From Algoriphagus hitonicola (GTDB lineage Bacteria; Bacteroidota; Bacteroidia; Cytophagales; Cyclobacteriaceae), in NCBI RefSeq assembly GCF_900113375.1, contig NZ_FOPC01000007.1, forward strand, positions 193,650 through 233,481: a DNA stretch of 39,832 nucleotides. The letters run 5' to 3'. The number at the start of each line of letters is the position of its first letter. The first letter of the stretch is position 1. Below, piece by piece: positions 32,890 through 39,832 of the stretch. A model generated the notes under the pieces. The model did no database searches. It saw only the letters and a program-made list of their open reading frames with translations, and was not told where the DNA came from. Both the position numbers and the translations under genes were made by a program.

Positions 32890-32934
32890 GTAATTCAGGA
32901 CAGGTCAAAAAAATCAACTCTAACCCTTAATACC

Positions 32935-33177
32935 ATGAAAGCTATATTTGGTCTAATTGGAATCATATTCATGATTACAGCTACTATAACCCACATTTGG
33001 ACAGTAATTATCGCCTTTACTGAAGGCGGTTTTTTTGGCGGTGTTCTTTCTTTTCTCCTTCCATTTCTTTCCGAAATCTATTGGATGTTTCAAATGTTTG
33101 GGGAAAATGATGCCTATGCTTATACTGCCCTGATCCATTTAATATTGGCTATCCCCATTTCCATGGTCAGTCGATAG
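32935..33177 (+). CDS. Small membrane protein, two to three helices
   Basis: An 80-residue protein with hydrophobic segments near 3-27, 32-48 and 62-77, and few charges. Not recognised. It follows the previous small membrane-protein gene. The 196 bp up to hsdR contain no evident gene. Confidence 0.55.
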   Translation: MKAIFGLIGIIFMITATITHIWTVIIAFTEGGFFGGVLSFLLPFLSEIYWMFQMFGENDAYAYTALIHLILAIPISMVSR

Positions 33178-33373
33178 AATCGAATACGCCTCAAGGAATC
33201 GAGAAGACAAGATGGCTGATGCTGAGCTTCTTGAAAAACACCAACTTTGGTGCACCAAGTTCGGTATTCATTCCATATATAAGTCGTGCAGTCCTTAATA
33301 TCACCACAGTTATCAATTGTCTTTAGCTTTTTCAAATTAATTTTCTAATTTAAACCCTTCAAATCATTTTTTA

Positions 33374-36181
33374 ATGAACCAACCTAACCAAAACCCTGAG
33401 CAAATCGCAAGAGATCTGATTGATAGCCAATTGGAGCAGGCTGGTTGGTTGGTGAAATCCAAAAATGAAGTAAATCTTTCAGGCGGAAAAGGGATAGCAG
33501 TTCGGGAATACCAAACCTCTTCCGGTCCTGCCGATTATGTTCTGTTTGTCGATCGCAAGCCTGTTGGAGTGATTGAAGCAAAACGGGAAGAGGAGGGAGA
33601 GCGATTGACGGTGGTGGAGGATCAATCACGGGAATATGCTACTAGCAAGCTGAAATACCTGAAACATGATGATTTGCCTTATGTGTATGAAAGTACGGGG
33701 ACAATCACACGTTTCACGGACTACAATGATCCAAAGCCTCGATCACGTCCTGTTTTTCACTTTCACAAGCCTGAAACATTGGCAGAATGGAATGGACAAG
33801 CTGAAACCCTTCGTGCACGATTGCTGAATACTCCTCCATTGGATGAACAGGGTTTACGTCCCGCGCAGAAATCGGCAATCAGGAATCTGGAGAAATCATT
33901 CCAGGCAAACAATCCCAAGGCGTTAATTCAAATGGCAACTGGTGCAGGCAAAACATTTACTGCTTGCACCTTTGTGTATCGCTTGTTGAAGTTTGCGAAA
34001 GCAAAACGTGTGTTGTTTTTGGTAGATACCAAAAACCTTGGTGAGCAAGCAGAACAGGAATTCCTGAAGTATCAGCCAACGGACGATAATCGGAAGTTTA
34101 CTGAATTATACAATGTACAGCGATTGACGTCAAGCTATATTGCTTCAGACAGTCAGGTCTGTATTTCGACCATACAGCGCTTGTATTCCATTTTGCAGGG
34201 CAAGGAATTGGAAGAGTCTGCTGAAGAAGAGAATCCAAATGAATCAGGTTGGACTGTCTCCCGATATTTATCGGGAAAAGATCCTTTGCCTGTGGCATAC
34301 ACGCAAAAAAACCCGATTGAACAGTTTGATTTTATCATCATAGATGAATGTCACCGTTCGATTTACAATCTCTGGAAACAGGTGTTGGATTACTATGATG
34401 CATTTCTGGTTGGTTTGACTGCAACCCCAGATAAGCGGACTTTTGCTTTCTTTAATCAAAACGTTGTCAGTGAATACACCTATGAAGAATCTGTTGCAGA
34501 TGGGGTGAATGTGCCTTACGATGTTTTTACCATTGAAACAGAAATTACCAAAACAGGGTCGATCATCAAAGCAAAGGAGTTTGTTGACAAACGGGAAAAA
34601 CTAACCCGGCGCAAGCGCTGGGAACAGCTGGATGATGATTTGACATACACTCCAAACAAGTTGGATAAAGAAGTGGTCAATCCAAGTCAAATCAGAACGA
34701 TCATCCGTGCATTCAAAGAAGCACTTCCAACGATCTTCCCAGATCGATTTGATGAGGATAGGGAGTTTGAAGTGCCCAAGACCTTGATTTTTGCGAAGAC
34801 AGATAGCCATGCAGATGATATCATTCAGATCGTCAGAGAGGAATTCAATGAAGGCAATGATTTCTGCAAAAAGATCACCTACAAGATCGAAGAAGATCCC
34901 AAGTCTGTGCTGAACCGATTCCGTAATTCCTGGGCTCCTCGCATTGCTGTGACAGTGGATATGATTGCCACCGGAACGGATGTAAAACCGTTGGAAGTTT
35001 TGCTCTTTATGCGGGATGTGAAAAGCAGCAATTACTTCGAGCAGATGAAAGGCAGGGGAACACGCACGATCAACTTTGATGATCTGCAAAAAGTCACCCG
35101 AACCGCCAAACATACCAAAACACACTTTGTCATTGTCGATGCCATCGGGGCTATCAAGTCTAAGAAAACAGACAGTCGACCGCTGGAGCGCAAGCCAACA
35201 GTGCCGTTAAAGGACTTGCTTGGTGCAATAAAAATGGGAGCACAGGACGAAGACTTGTTTCTGTCCCTTGCAAACAGATTACTTCGTTTGGAAAAAGAAT
35301 TGAGTCCTTCTGAGAAAGAGAAGTTTTCTGAACTCGCAGATGGGAAAAGCTTACAAACGGTGATTAAAGACTTACTAAATGCCTATAATCCTGATGTAAT
35401 AGAAGGCATAGAACAAAAAGTGTCTAAGGAAAAAATCGGGCAAGCACCGGATGAAATTTCCAAAACCATTGCTCTGGAAGTGGATCAGCTTCGGACTTCT
35501 GCTGCGAAGGTCTTTACAGGAGAACTCACCGAATATGTAGAGAAAGTACGAAAAGCGCACGATCAGATCATTGACTATTCAAATACTGATAAGGTAATAG
35601 GTAAAGGGTGGGATAAGTTTACAAAAGAGAAGGCAAAAGAAGTAGTTGCGGATTTTACTGAATACATTCAGACTCATAAGGATGAAATCATCGCTTTGGA
35701 GATCTTCTATGATCAGCCTTACCGAAGAAGAGAACTCACCCTGAAAATGGTGAAGGATCTACTGGATCGAATCAAACTGGATCGACCGATGCTTGCGCCC
35801 AACTATATCTGGGAAGCCTATCAGCAACTGGGGCAGGTGAAGGATAATTCACCGAAAAAAGAATTGATCACCTTGGTCTCCCTGATCCGGAAAGTGGTAG
35901 GAATAGACACTCAGCTTACTTCGTATGATGCAACAGTGAATGAGAATTTCCGCAAGTGGATATTCCAACAGAATGCTGGACAGCATAATAAATTCACAGA
36001 AGAACAATTGGCATGGCTGCGGATGATCAAAGACCATATTGCTTCCAGCTTCCAAATTGGAATGGATGATCTGGATTATACTCCTTTTGATAAAAATGGA
36101 GGAAGAGGGACCATGTGGAATCTTTTTGGGACAGAAACAGCCGCACTATTTGAGGAATTAAATAAGGAGCTTTCAGCTTAA
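33374..36181 (+). CDS. hsdR: Type I restriction enzyme R subunit
   Basis: A 935-residue motor and nuclease subunit of a type I restriction-modification system. The N-terminal nuclease has PADYVLFVDRKPVGVIEAK (Asp54, Glu68-x-Lys70, the PD-(D/E)xK pattern). The helicase part has Walker A MATGAGKTF (187-195), DECH (324-327), GLTATPDK and ATGTDVKPLEVLLFMR, and QMKGRGTR. The C-terminal region is of the EcoEI R type and ends DDLDYTPFDKNGGRG. It needs HsdM and HsdS; only half of an HsdS is visible downstream. The DUF488 gene begins 30 bp after its stop. A second, diverged copy of its last 52 codons lies at 37930-38091. Confidence 0.9.
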   Translation: MNQPNQNPEQIARDLIDSQLEQAGWLVKSKNEVNLSGGKGIAVREYQTSSGPADYVLFVDRKPVGVIEAKREEEGERLTVVEDQSREYATSKLKYLKHDDLPYVYESTGTITRFTDYNDPKPRSRPVFHFHKPETLAEWNGQAETLRARLLNTPPLDEQGLRPAQKSAIRNLEKSFQANNPKALIQMATGAGKTFTACTFVYRLLKFAKAKRVLFLVDTKNLGEQAEQEFLKYQPTDDNRKFTELYNVQRLTSSYIASDSQVCISTIQRLYSILQGKELEESAEEENPNESGWTVSRYLSGKDPLPVAYTQKNPIEQFDFIIIDECHRSIYNLWKQVLDYYDAFLVGLTATPDKRTFAFFNQNVVSEYTYEESVADGVNVPYDVFTIETEITKTGSIIKAKEFVDKREKLTRRKRWEQLDDDLTYTPNKLDKEVVNPSQIRTIIRAFKEALPTIFPDRFDEDREFEVPKTLIFAKTDSHADDIIQIVREEFNEGNDFCKKITYKIEEDPKSVLNRFRNSWAPRIAVTVDMIATGTDVKPLEVLLFMRDVKSSNYFEQMKGRGTRTINFDDLQKVTRTAKHTKTHFVIVDAIGAIKSKKTDSRPLERKPTVPLKDLLGAIKMGAQDEDLFLSLANRLLRLEKELSPSEKEKFSELADGKSLQTVIKDLLNAYNPDVIEGIEQKVSKEKIGQAPDEISKTIALEVDQLRTSAAKVFTGELTEYVEKVRKAHDQIIDYSNTDKVIGKGWDKFTKEKAKEVVADFTEYIQTHKDEIIALEIFYDQPYRRRELTLKMVKDLLDRIKLDRPMLAPNYIWEAYQQLGQVKDNSPKKELITLVSLIRKVVGIDTQLTSYDATVNENFRKWIFQQNAGQHNKFTEEQLAWLRMIKDHIASSFQIGMDDLDYTPFDKNGGRGTMWNLFGTETAALFEELNKELSA

Positions 36182-36211
36182 CAATAAGTATAGGCTACCT
36201 TTGAAAAGATT

Positions 36212-37099
36212 ATGATGTATTACAGAAGGAAAATAGTATTGGCGATTTTGGAAGCTTTTGGCGGCGAGCTGGAAAAACTTCAGTTTCAAAAATTGCTTAT
36301 GCTTTTTACCACCTACCAACAGGAAAAAAGCTTTCATTTTGTTCCCTACAAATTTGGCTGTTTTTCCTTTCAGGCAAATGCGGATCTCTCCACAATGAAG
36401 AAGTATGAGCAAGTAGCCGAAAGTGAAAAGACATGGAAGAAGCTTGATCAGGCTGACTATTGGGCAAATCTAAAGCCTGAGGATAGAATAGGAGTAACCA
36501 AACTGAAGGCGAAATTTGAAGGAAACACTTCCAAAGAACTGATCCGCTATACCTATGTTCAGTTCCCTTACTACGCCATCAACAGTACTGTAGCCGAGCG
36601 GTATCTGAATGCCAAGGAAATGGCAAGTGTAAAATCTGCGATACCCCAATCTTCCAAAAAAGCACTTTTTACAATTGGTTATGAAGGACTCAGCCTAGAG
36701 GAATATATGAATAAACTCCTTGCTGCAGATGTCAAGGTACTCTGTGATGTTAGAAAGAATTCCTTCAGTATGAAGTATGGCTTCAATAAATCCCAATTAC
36801 AAATGGCTTGTGATGGGGTAGGAATTCGGTTTATCCATATTCCCGAGGTGGGAATTGTAGCGGACAAAAGAAAAGAACTGAATACCCAGCAGGATTATGA
36901 TGTACTTTTTGAAGACTACAAAAAGACAGTACTTCCTCAGACTTTATCCCAACAAGAAGAAATAATGGAGCTGATCCAGACCCATGATCGGGTTGCAATT
37001 ACCTGCTTTGAAGCAAATATCTGCCAATGCCATCGCAAGCATTTGGCAGAGGCGATTTGTCAATTACCTGATTTCGAGTACGAACTTTTACATTTATAA
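36212..37099 (+). CDS. DUF488 protein with N-terminal extension
   Basis: A 295-residue protein. The C-terminal part (about 150-290) is a DUF488 domain: LFTIGYEGLSLEEYMNKLLA, VLCDVRKNSFSMKYGFNK and the Cys-rich CFEANICQCHRKHL near the end. Residues about 1-145 are a separate domain (KLQFQKLLMLFTTYQ, FVPYKFGCFSFQANADL) that loosely recalls DUF4065/SocA-like (Panacea) sequences; this is tentative. It lies between hsdR and a 276-residue protein (3 bp downstream). This type of protein often accompanies restriction and other defence genes. Its activity is unknown. Confidence 0.75.
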   Translation: MMYYRRKIVLAILEAFGGELEKLQFQKLLMLFTTYQQEKSFHFVPYKFGCFSFQANADLSTMKKYEQVAESEKTWKKLDQADYWANLKPEDRIGVTKLKAKFEGNTSKELIRYTYVQFPYYAINSTVAERYLNAKEMASVKSAIPQSSKKALFTIGYEGLSLEEYMNKLLAADVKVLCDVRKNSFSMKYGFNKSQLQMACDGVGIRFIHIPEVGIVADKRKELNTQQDYDVLFEDYKKTVLPQTLSQQEEIMELIQTHDRVAITCFEANICQCHRKHLAEAICQLPDFEYELLHL

Positions 37100-37102
37100 A
37101 GT

Positions 37103-37933
37103 ATGCCGAGAGAAAAGATATTGTTGACAGTAACCACCTATCCTTTGCCTTCAAGAAGCTATGATGAATTGGTCTGCACGGCAGGAATGCGGGAAGATGG
37201 TACTTGGATAAGAATATATCCTATGCCGTTAAGTTACCTCAAAGGACTGAAATCTACCGGGAAAGTTAAATCCAGAAAATATACATGGATAGAATTGGAT
37301 CTAGTAAAACGGACCGATGATTTTCGTCCTGAGAGCTACTCACCTCAGGATTATGAATTCAAAGACATTGTCATAGGTGATACGATAGATACCAAAAACA
37401 ACTGGCAAGCTCGAAAATCTATTTGTCTGAAAAATGTCTATACCAATCTGACTAAGCTTATAGAAGATTCTAAAGATCCTAAAAATATCTCTTTGGCGAC
37501 TTTCAAACCTACAAAGATCAAGCGACTGATCATTGAGAAGGATGTGGCCGACTGGAAACCAGTTTGGAAAGCCTTACAAGATCAGATGGATCTATTTAAT
37601 GAACCCAAGGCAGAGGCAAAAGAAATATTTCCGAAAGTCCCTTGGAAATTCAAGTATGAATTTGAAGATGATGAGGGTAGAGTTTCCAAGCTTATGATCG
37701 AGGATTGGGAGATTGGTCAGCTCTATTGGAACTGTCTTAGAGATGCCGATGGTGATCAAGATGTCGCTTTGGAAAAAGTGCGCCAGCAATACGAAACCAA
37801 TTTTCTGGAAAACAAAGACCTTTACTTTTTCTTGGGAACTACCAAAGAATGGCATACACGCAGAGCTAATAATCCATTCGTGATTATTGGAGTCTTTTAT
37901 CCAAAGAAGGAAATTCAAACTTCTTTATTTTGA
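37103..37933 (+). CDS. Hypothetical protein paired with DUF488 gene
   Basis: A 276-residue cytoplasmic protein not recognised by function. It opens with a beta strand (KILLTVTTYPLPS) and YDELVCTAGMREDGTWIRIYPMP. It has a lysine-rich middle and a C-terminal segment HTRRANNPFVIIGVFYP. It begins 3 bp after the DUF488 stop, so the two are coupled. The C-terminal WHTRR...FVIIG motif and basic stretches suggest nucleic-acid binding, but this is a guess. Its stop codon lies at the start of an hsdR 3' fragment. Confidence 0.6.
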   Translation: MPREKILLTVTTYPLPSRSYDELVCTAGMREDGTWIRIYPMPLSYLKGLKSTGKVKSRKYTWIELDLVKRTDDFRPESYSPQDYEFKDIVIGDTIDTKNNWQARKSICLKNVYTNLTKLIEDSKDPKNISLATFKPTKIKRLIIEKDVADWKPVWKALQDQMDLFNEPKAEAKEIFPKVPWKFKYEFEDDEGRVSKLMIEDWEIGQLYWNCLRDADGDQDVALEKVRQQYETNFLENKDLYFFLGTTKEWHTRRANNPFVIIGVFYPKKEIQTSLF

Positions 37934-38091
37934 AAATCAAAGACTATATCGCTTCTAGTTTCCATATCGGGCTGGATGATCTGGATTATACACCTTTTGA
38001 TAAAAATGGAGGAAGAGGGAAGATGTGGGCTTTGTTTGGGGAGGAAATGGAAAAAGTGATTCAGGAATTAAATGAAGAATTGGTAGCCTGA
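37930..38091 (+). pseudogene. Second copy of hsdR 3' end
   Basis: The frame from TTG 37930 encodes 53 residues matching the last residues of HsdR: IKDYIASSFHIGLDDLDY then TPFDKNGGRG, WALFG and ELNEELVA. About two thirds of positions are identical, with the strongest DNA identity around DDLDYTPFDKNGGRG. No upstream hsdR sequence remains. It overlaps the previous stop and the next ATG (TGATGA). It is a remnant of another hsdR allele, left when hsdR plus the DUF488 pair were recombined in or duplicated. Confidence 0.9.
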
Positions 38092-38870
38092 TGAAGCAAA
38101 AAGAGTTAGAAAGAATTCATATTGAGGACTTCCTTAAATTATTGCCTGTGGAATATTCAGGGAAATTAATAGATTTTGAAGAACCTGATTTCATTTTGGA
38201 AACAAAGTCGGGATTGATTGGAATAGAGCATACTCAGCTTTTCAAAAAGGAGGATCACAATGGAATAATTCCTAAGCGACATGAAAGTGAGGCATCCAAA
38301 ATTCTAATGCAGGCTCAAGAAAAGTTCAATAGCCTTTCGGATGAAAGAGTCCATGTTGAAATTTATTTCAATTCAGACTATGGAAGAAAAGTATTGGAAG
38401 AGCCGTTACAATTGACCGCAAGGGAAAGAAAATTGTTGGTCGATCCATTGGTTGATTTTGTCCTAAAGAATATTCCCTCAAAAGGAAGTTTCCAAGGCTT
38501 TGAAAGTCCTGACTGGAAAACAGGTGAATACATCTTGCCAAAAGAAATTGGAGACATCGTAATTTCAAATCGTGAAACACTCCCTAAATCAATTTGGACT
38601 CAATCCAATGGCGGAATGGTTCCTGAGTTTTTGAGAGGTTCTTCCTTTTTTGAATCCCTAAACAAGAAAAATGGTAGGGTTTCCAATTATAAAAGGGCCT
38701 ATGATCAAATTTGGTTAGTGATGGTCGCAGATCGAAATGAATTCGCCTCTTATTTCGATTTTAGTGACGTGATTTGGCCGCAAATCGAAACCCCTTTTGG
38801 TAAAGTATTCATTTACAGAGCTGGGGAGAATGCCTTTCATGAATTACCAATTACTTCAAGCCATGAATAA
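38091..38870 (+). CDS. Hypothetical protein, possible PD-(D/E)xK-like nuclease
   Basis: A 259-residue soluble protein. The segment EEPDFILETKSGLIGIEHTQL (about 29-49) has the acidic-beta-hairpin-acidic layout of nuclease-like folds (Asp32, Glu46), although Lys is replaced by His-Thr. It is rich in charged helices and a central ARERKLLVD. Its ATG overlaps the stop of the hsdR remnant by one base, and 8 bp at its end are shared with the next gene, so all belong to one transcript. Function not established; a role with the restriction locus is inferred from position. Confidence 0.55.
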   Translation: MKQKELERIHIEDFLKLLPVEYSGKLIDFEEPDFILETKSGLIGIEHTQLFKKEDHNGIIPKRHESEASKILMQAQEKFNSLSDERVHVEIYFNSDYGRKVLEEPLQLTARERKLLVDPLVDFVLKNIPSKGSFQGFESPDWKTGEYILPKEIGDIVISNRETLPKSIWTQSNGGMVPEFLRGSSFFESLNKKNGRVSNYKRAYDQIWLVMVADRNEFASYFDFSDVIWPQIETPFGKVFIYRAGENAFHELPITSSHE

Positions 38871-39189
38871 CTACTGCCATGAAAAATATTTCAAGCTGAT
38901 CATCATCCTCAGCACCCATAAGGGTAACATCAGAGAAAGGTTTCTTCAATCAGAAGAGTTGCTCCAATTGATCAATTCGAGTATGCCTAAACACCTTCAA
39001 TCGGATTGGGAATTGATTTTCAGAAATCTGCAATCAAAACCTGCATTCATATCTGACTCCGGAAAAATCAATTATTCTAGCCTTGAAAATACCATTAGAT
39101 CCAAGAAACACTTAAGCCTTTCAATGGTGGCTTCGGATCTTGTTTCATTTTATTTCGATAACCTTTTAAACTCAAATAGGAATGATTAA
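38863..39189 (+). CDS. Small protein of the restriction locus
   Basis: A 108-residue protein from ATG 38863, which overlaps the upstream stop by 8 bp. Earlier in-frame starts (38797-38839) would overlap the upstream gene by 32 to 74 bp. It begins CHEKYFKLIIILSTHKGNIRERFLQ and is otherwise helical and charged, with HLQSDWELIFRNL in the middle. No family recognised. It ends 8 bp inside the HsdS gene, so the three genes are tightly coupled. Confidence 0.55.
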   Translation: MNNYCHEKYFKLIIILSTHKGNIRERFLQSEELLQLINSSMPKHLQSDWELIFRNLQSKPAFISDSGKINYSSLENTIRSKKHLSLSMVASDLVSFYFDNLLNSNRND

Positions 39190-39790
39190 AGGTTGGGTTT
39201 TGGTTGCACTTGGTGAAATTGCTGAAATAATCAGTGGCAAAAACCAAAAGGAAGTAGAAAATCCGAATGGTGAGTATCCTATTTATGGAAGTGGAGGAGT
39301 TTTTGGTTTTGCCGATCAGTATTTGTGCCCTCCTGGAACGACTGTAATCGGAAGAAAGGGGACAATTAACAATCCGATTTTTGTCAATGAAAAGTTTTGG
39401 AATGTGGATACTGCTTTCGGAATTCATCCTTGTGAATATGTTCTCCCAAAACTGCTCTTTTATTTTTGCAAAGGGTTCAATTTCAAAAAGCTAGATAAGA
39501 GTACTACAATTCCAAGTCTTGCTAAGAGGGATCTTCTCCAAATAGACTTTCCATTAATTCCCCTTCCCGAGCAGCGAGCGATTGTAGCCCGGATCGAGGA
39601 GTTGTTTAGCGAGTTGGATCATGCGATCGCCAATCTCAAATCCGCCCAAGCCAAACTCGAAATCTACCGCCAAGCCGTTCTTAAAAAGGCTTTTGATGGG
39701 GGATTTACAAAGGAGTTTAGGTTGCAACATTCCATATCTGGATTTACTACAAAAAACTGGACAATATTTTTAAGCCTGTTTTTGAATTGA
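39182..39790 (+). CDS. hsdS: Half-length type I restriction specificity subunit
   Basis: A 202-residue HsdS with a single target-recognition domain (about 1-125: ISGKNQKEVE, YGSGGVFGFADQY, GTTVIGRKG, STTIPSLAKRDLLQI). It then has the central conserved helical region: PLPEQRAIVARIEELFSELD, AIANLKSAQAKLEIYRQAVLKKAFDGGFT. Full-length HsdS is usually about 400 residues with two recognition domains. This one stops after FRLQHSISGFTTKNW with an unrelated tail, so it is truncated or a half-subunit that dimerises. The last 42 bp of the window are GC-richer and uninformative. HsdM is not in view. Confidence 0.85.
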   Translation: MIKGWVLVALGEIAEIISGKNQKEVENPNGEYPIYGSGGVFGFADQYLCPPGTTVIGRKGTINNPIFVNEKFWNVDTAFGIHPCEYVLPKLLFYFCKGFNFKKLDKSTTIPSLAKRDLLQIDFPLIPLPEQRAIVARIEELFSELDHAIANLKSAQAKLEIYRQAVLKKAFDGGFTKEFRLQHSISGFTTKNWTIFLSLFLN

Positions 39791-39832
39791 TTTAATGCCG
39801 CCTGCCGCGGGGCTACTCAACTAATCAGTGGG

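Overview
The window looks like a chromosome segment of a Bacteroidota bacterium, most likely Cytophagales and possibly Cyclobacteriaceae/Algoriphagus-like. This rests on protein families rather than a marker gene: many 6-bladed beta-propeller lipoproteins (DUF4221/BF3164 type), a DUF5687 permease, a fused alpha/beta E1 dehydrogenase, Tat-exported Gfo/Idh and GH5 proteins, and Bacteroidota-type promoter elements. No rRNA, tRNA, CRISPR array or complete insertion sequence was seen.

Region 1 (1-9592) is an AT-rich accessory array of repeated cassettes. The fullest form is: a 95-97 nt leader, a small secreted cysteine-rich peptide (NVEALA-like), an intrinsic-terminator hairpin, a propeller lipoprotein and, in one cassette, a CxxC thioredoxin-like lipoprotein. 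GC-richer scraps of ordinary genes lie between cassettes: two copies of an RlpA 3' end, a 5' fragment of the acyl-CoA thioesterase whose intact copy closes the region, and a leftover propeller 3' end. Two further peptide genes are decayed. The array appears to have grown by repeated duplication or recombination between rlpA and the thioesterase gene.

Region 2 (9748-17050) is an RND efflux operon: lipoprotein adaptor plus two different inner-membrane permeases, with no outer-membrane factor. Region 3 (17105-21494) resumes the peptide/propeller theme without the leader repeat: propeller plus thioredoxin-like protein, then a G9 tract, a peptide with an odd start, a terminator, a propeller and a carboxypeptidase-regulatory-like protein.

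Region 4 (21498-30972) holds more ordinary genes: a beta-barrel protein, a GH5 hydrolase broken by one in-frame TGA, fused E1 dehydrogenase, a Tat Gfo/Idh oxidoreductase, a nitroreductase, a DUF5687/ABC exporter pair and a hypothetical protein. Region 5 (31004-39832) is a defence-like region: a DUF4143 ATPase with tandem inverted-repeat operators, two small membrane proteins, and a type I restriction locus. That locus contains HsdR, a DUF488 protein and partner, a second hsdR 3'-end scrap, a possible nuclease, a small protein and a half-length HsdS. HsdM would have to lie outside the window.

The strongest candidate for an undescribed system is the leader-peptide-terminator-propeller(-oxidoreductase) cassette family. 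Its layout suggests an abundant disulfide-containing exported peptide with a less expressed lipoprotein partner on the cell surface or in the periplasm. The function is unknown.
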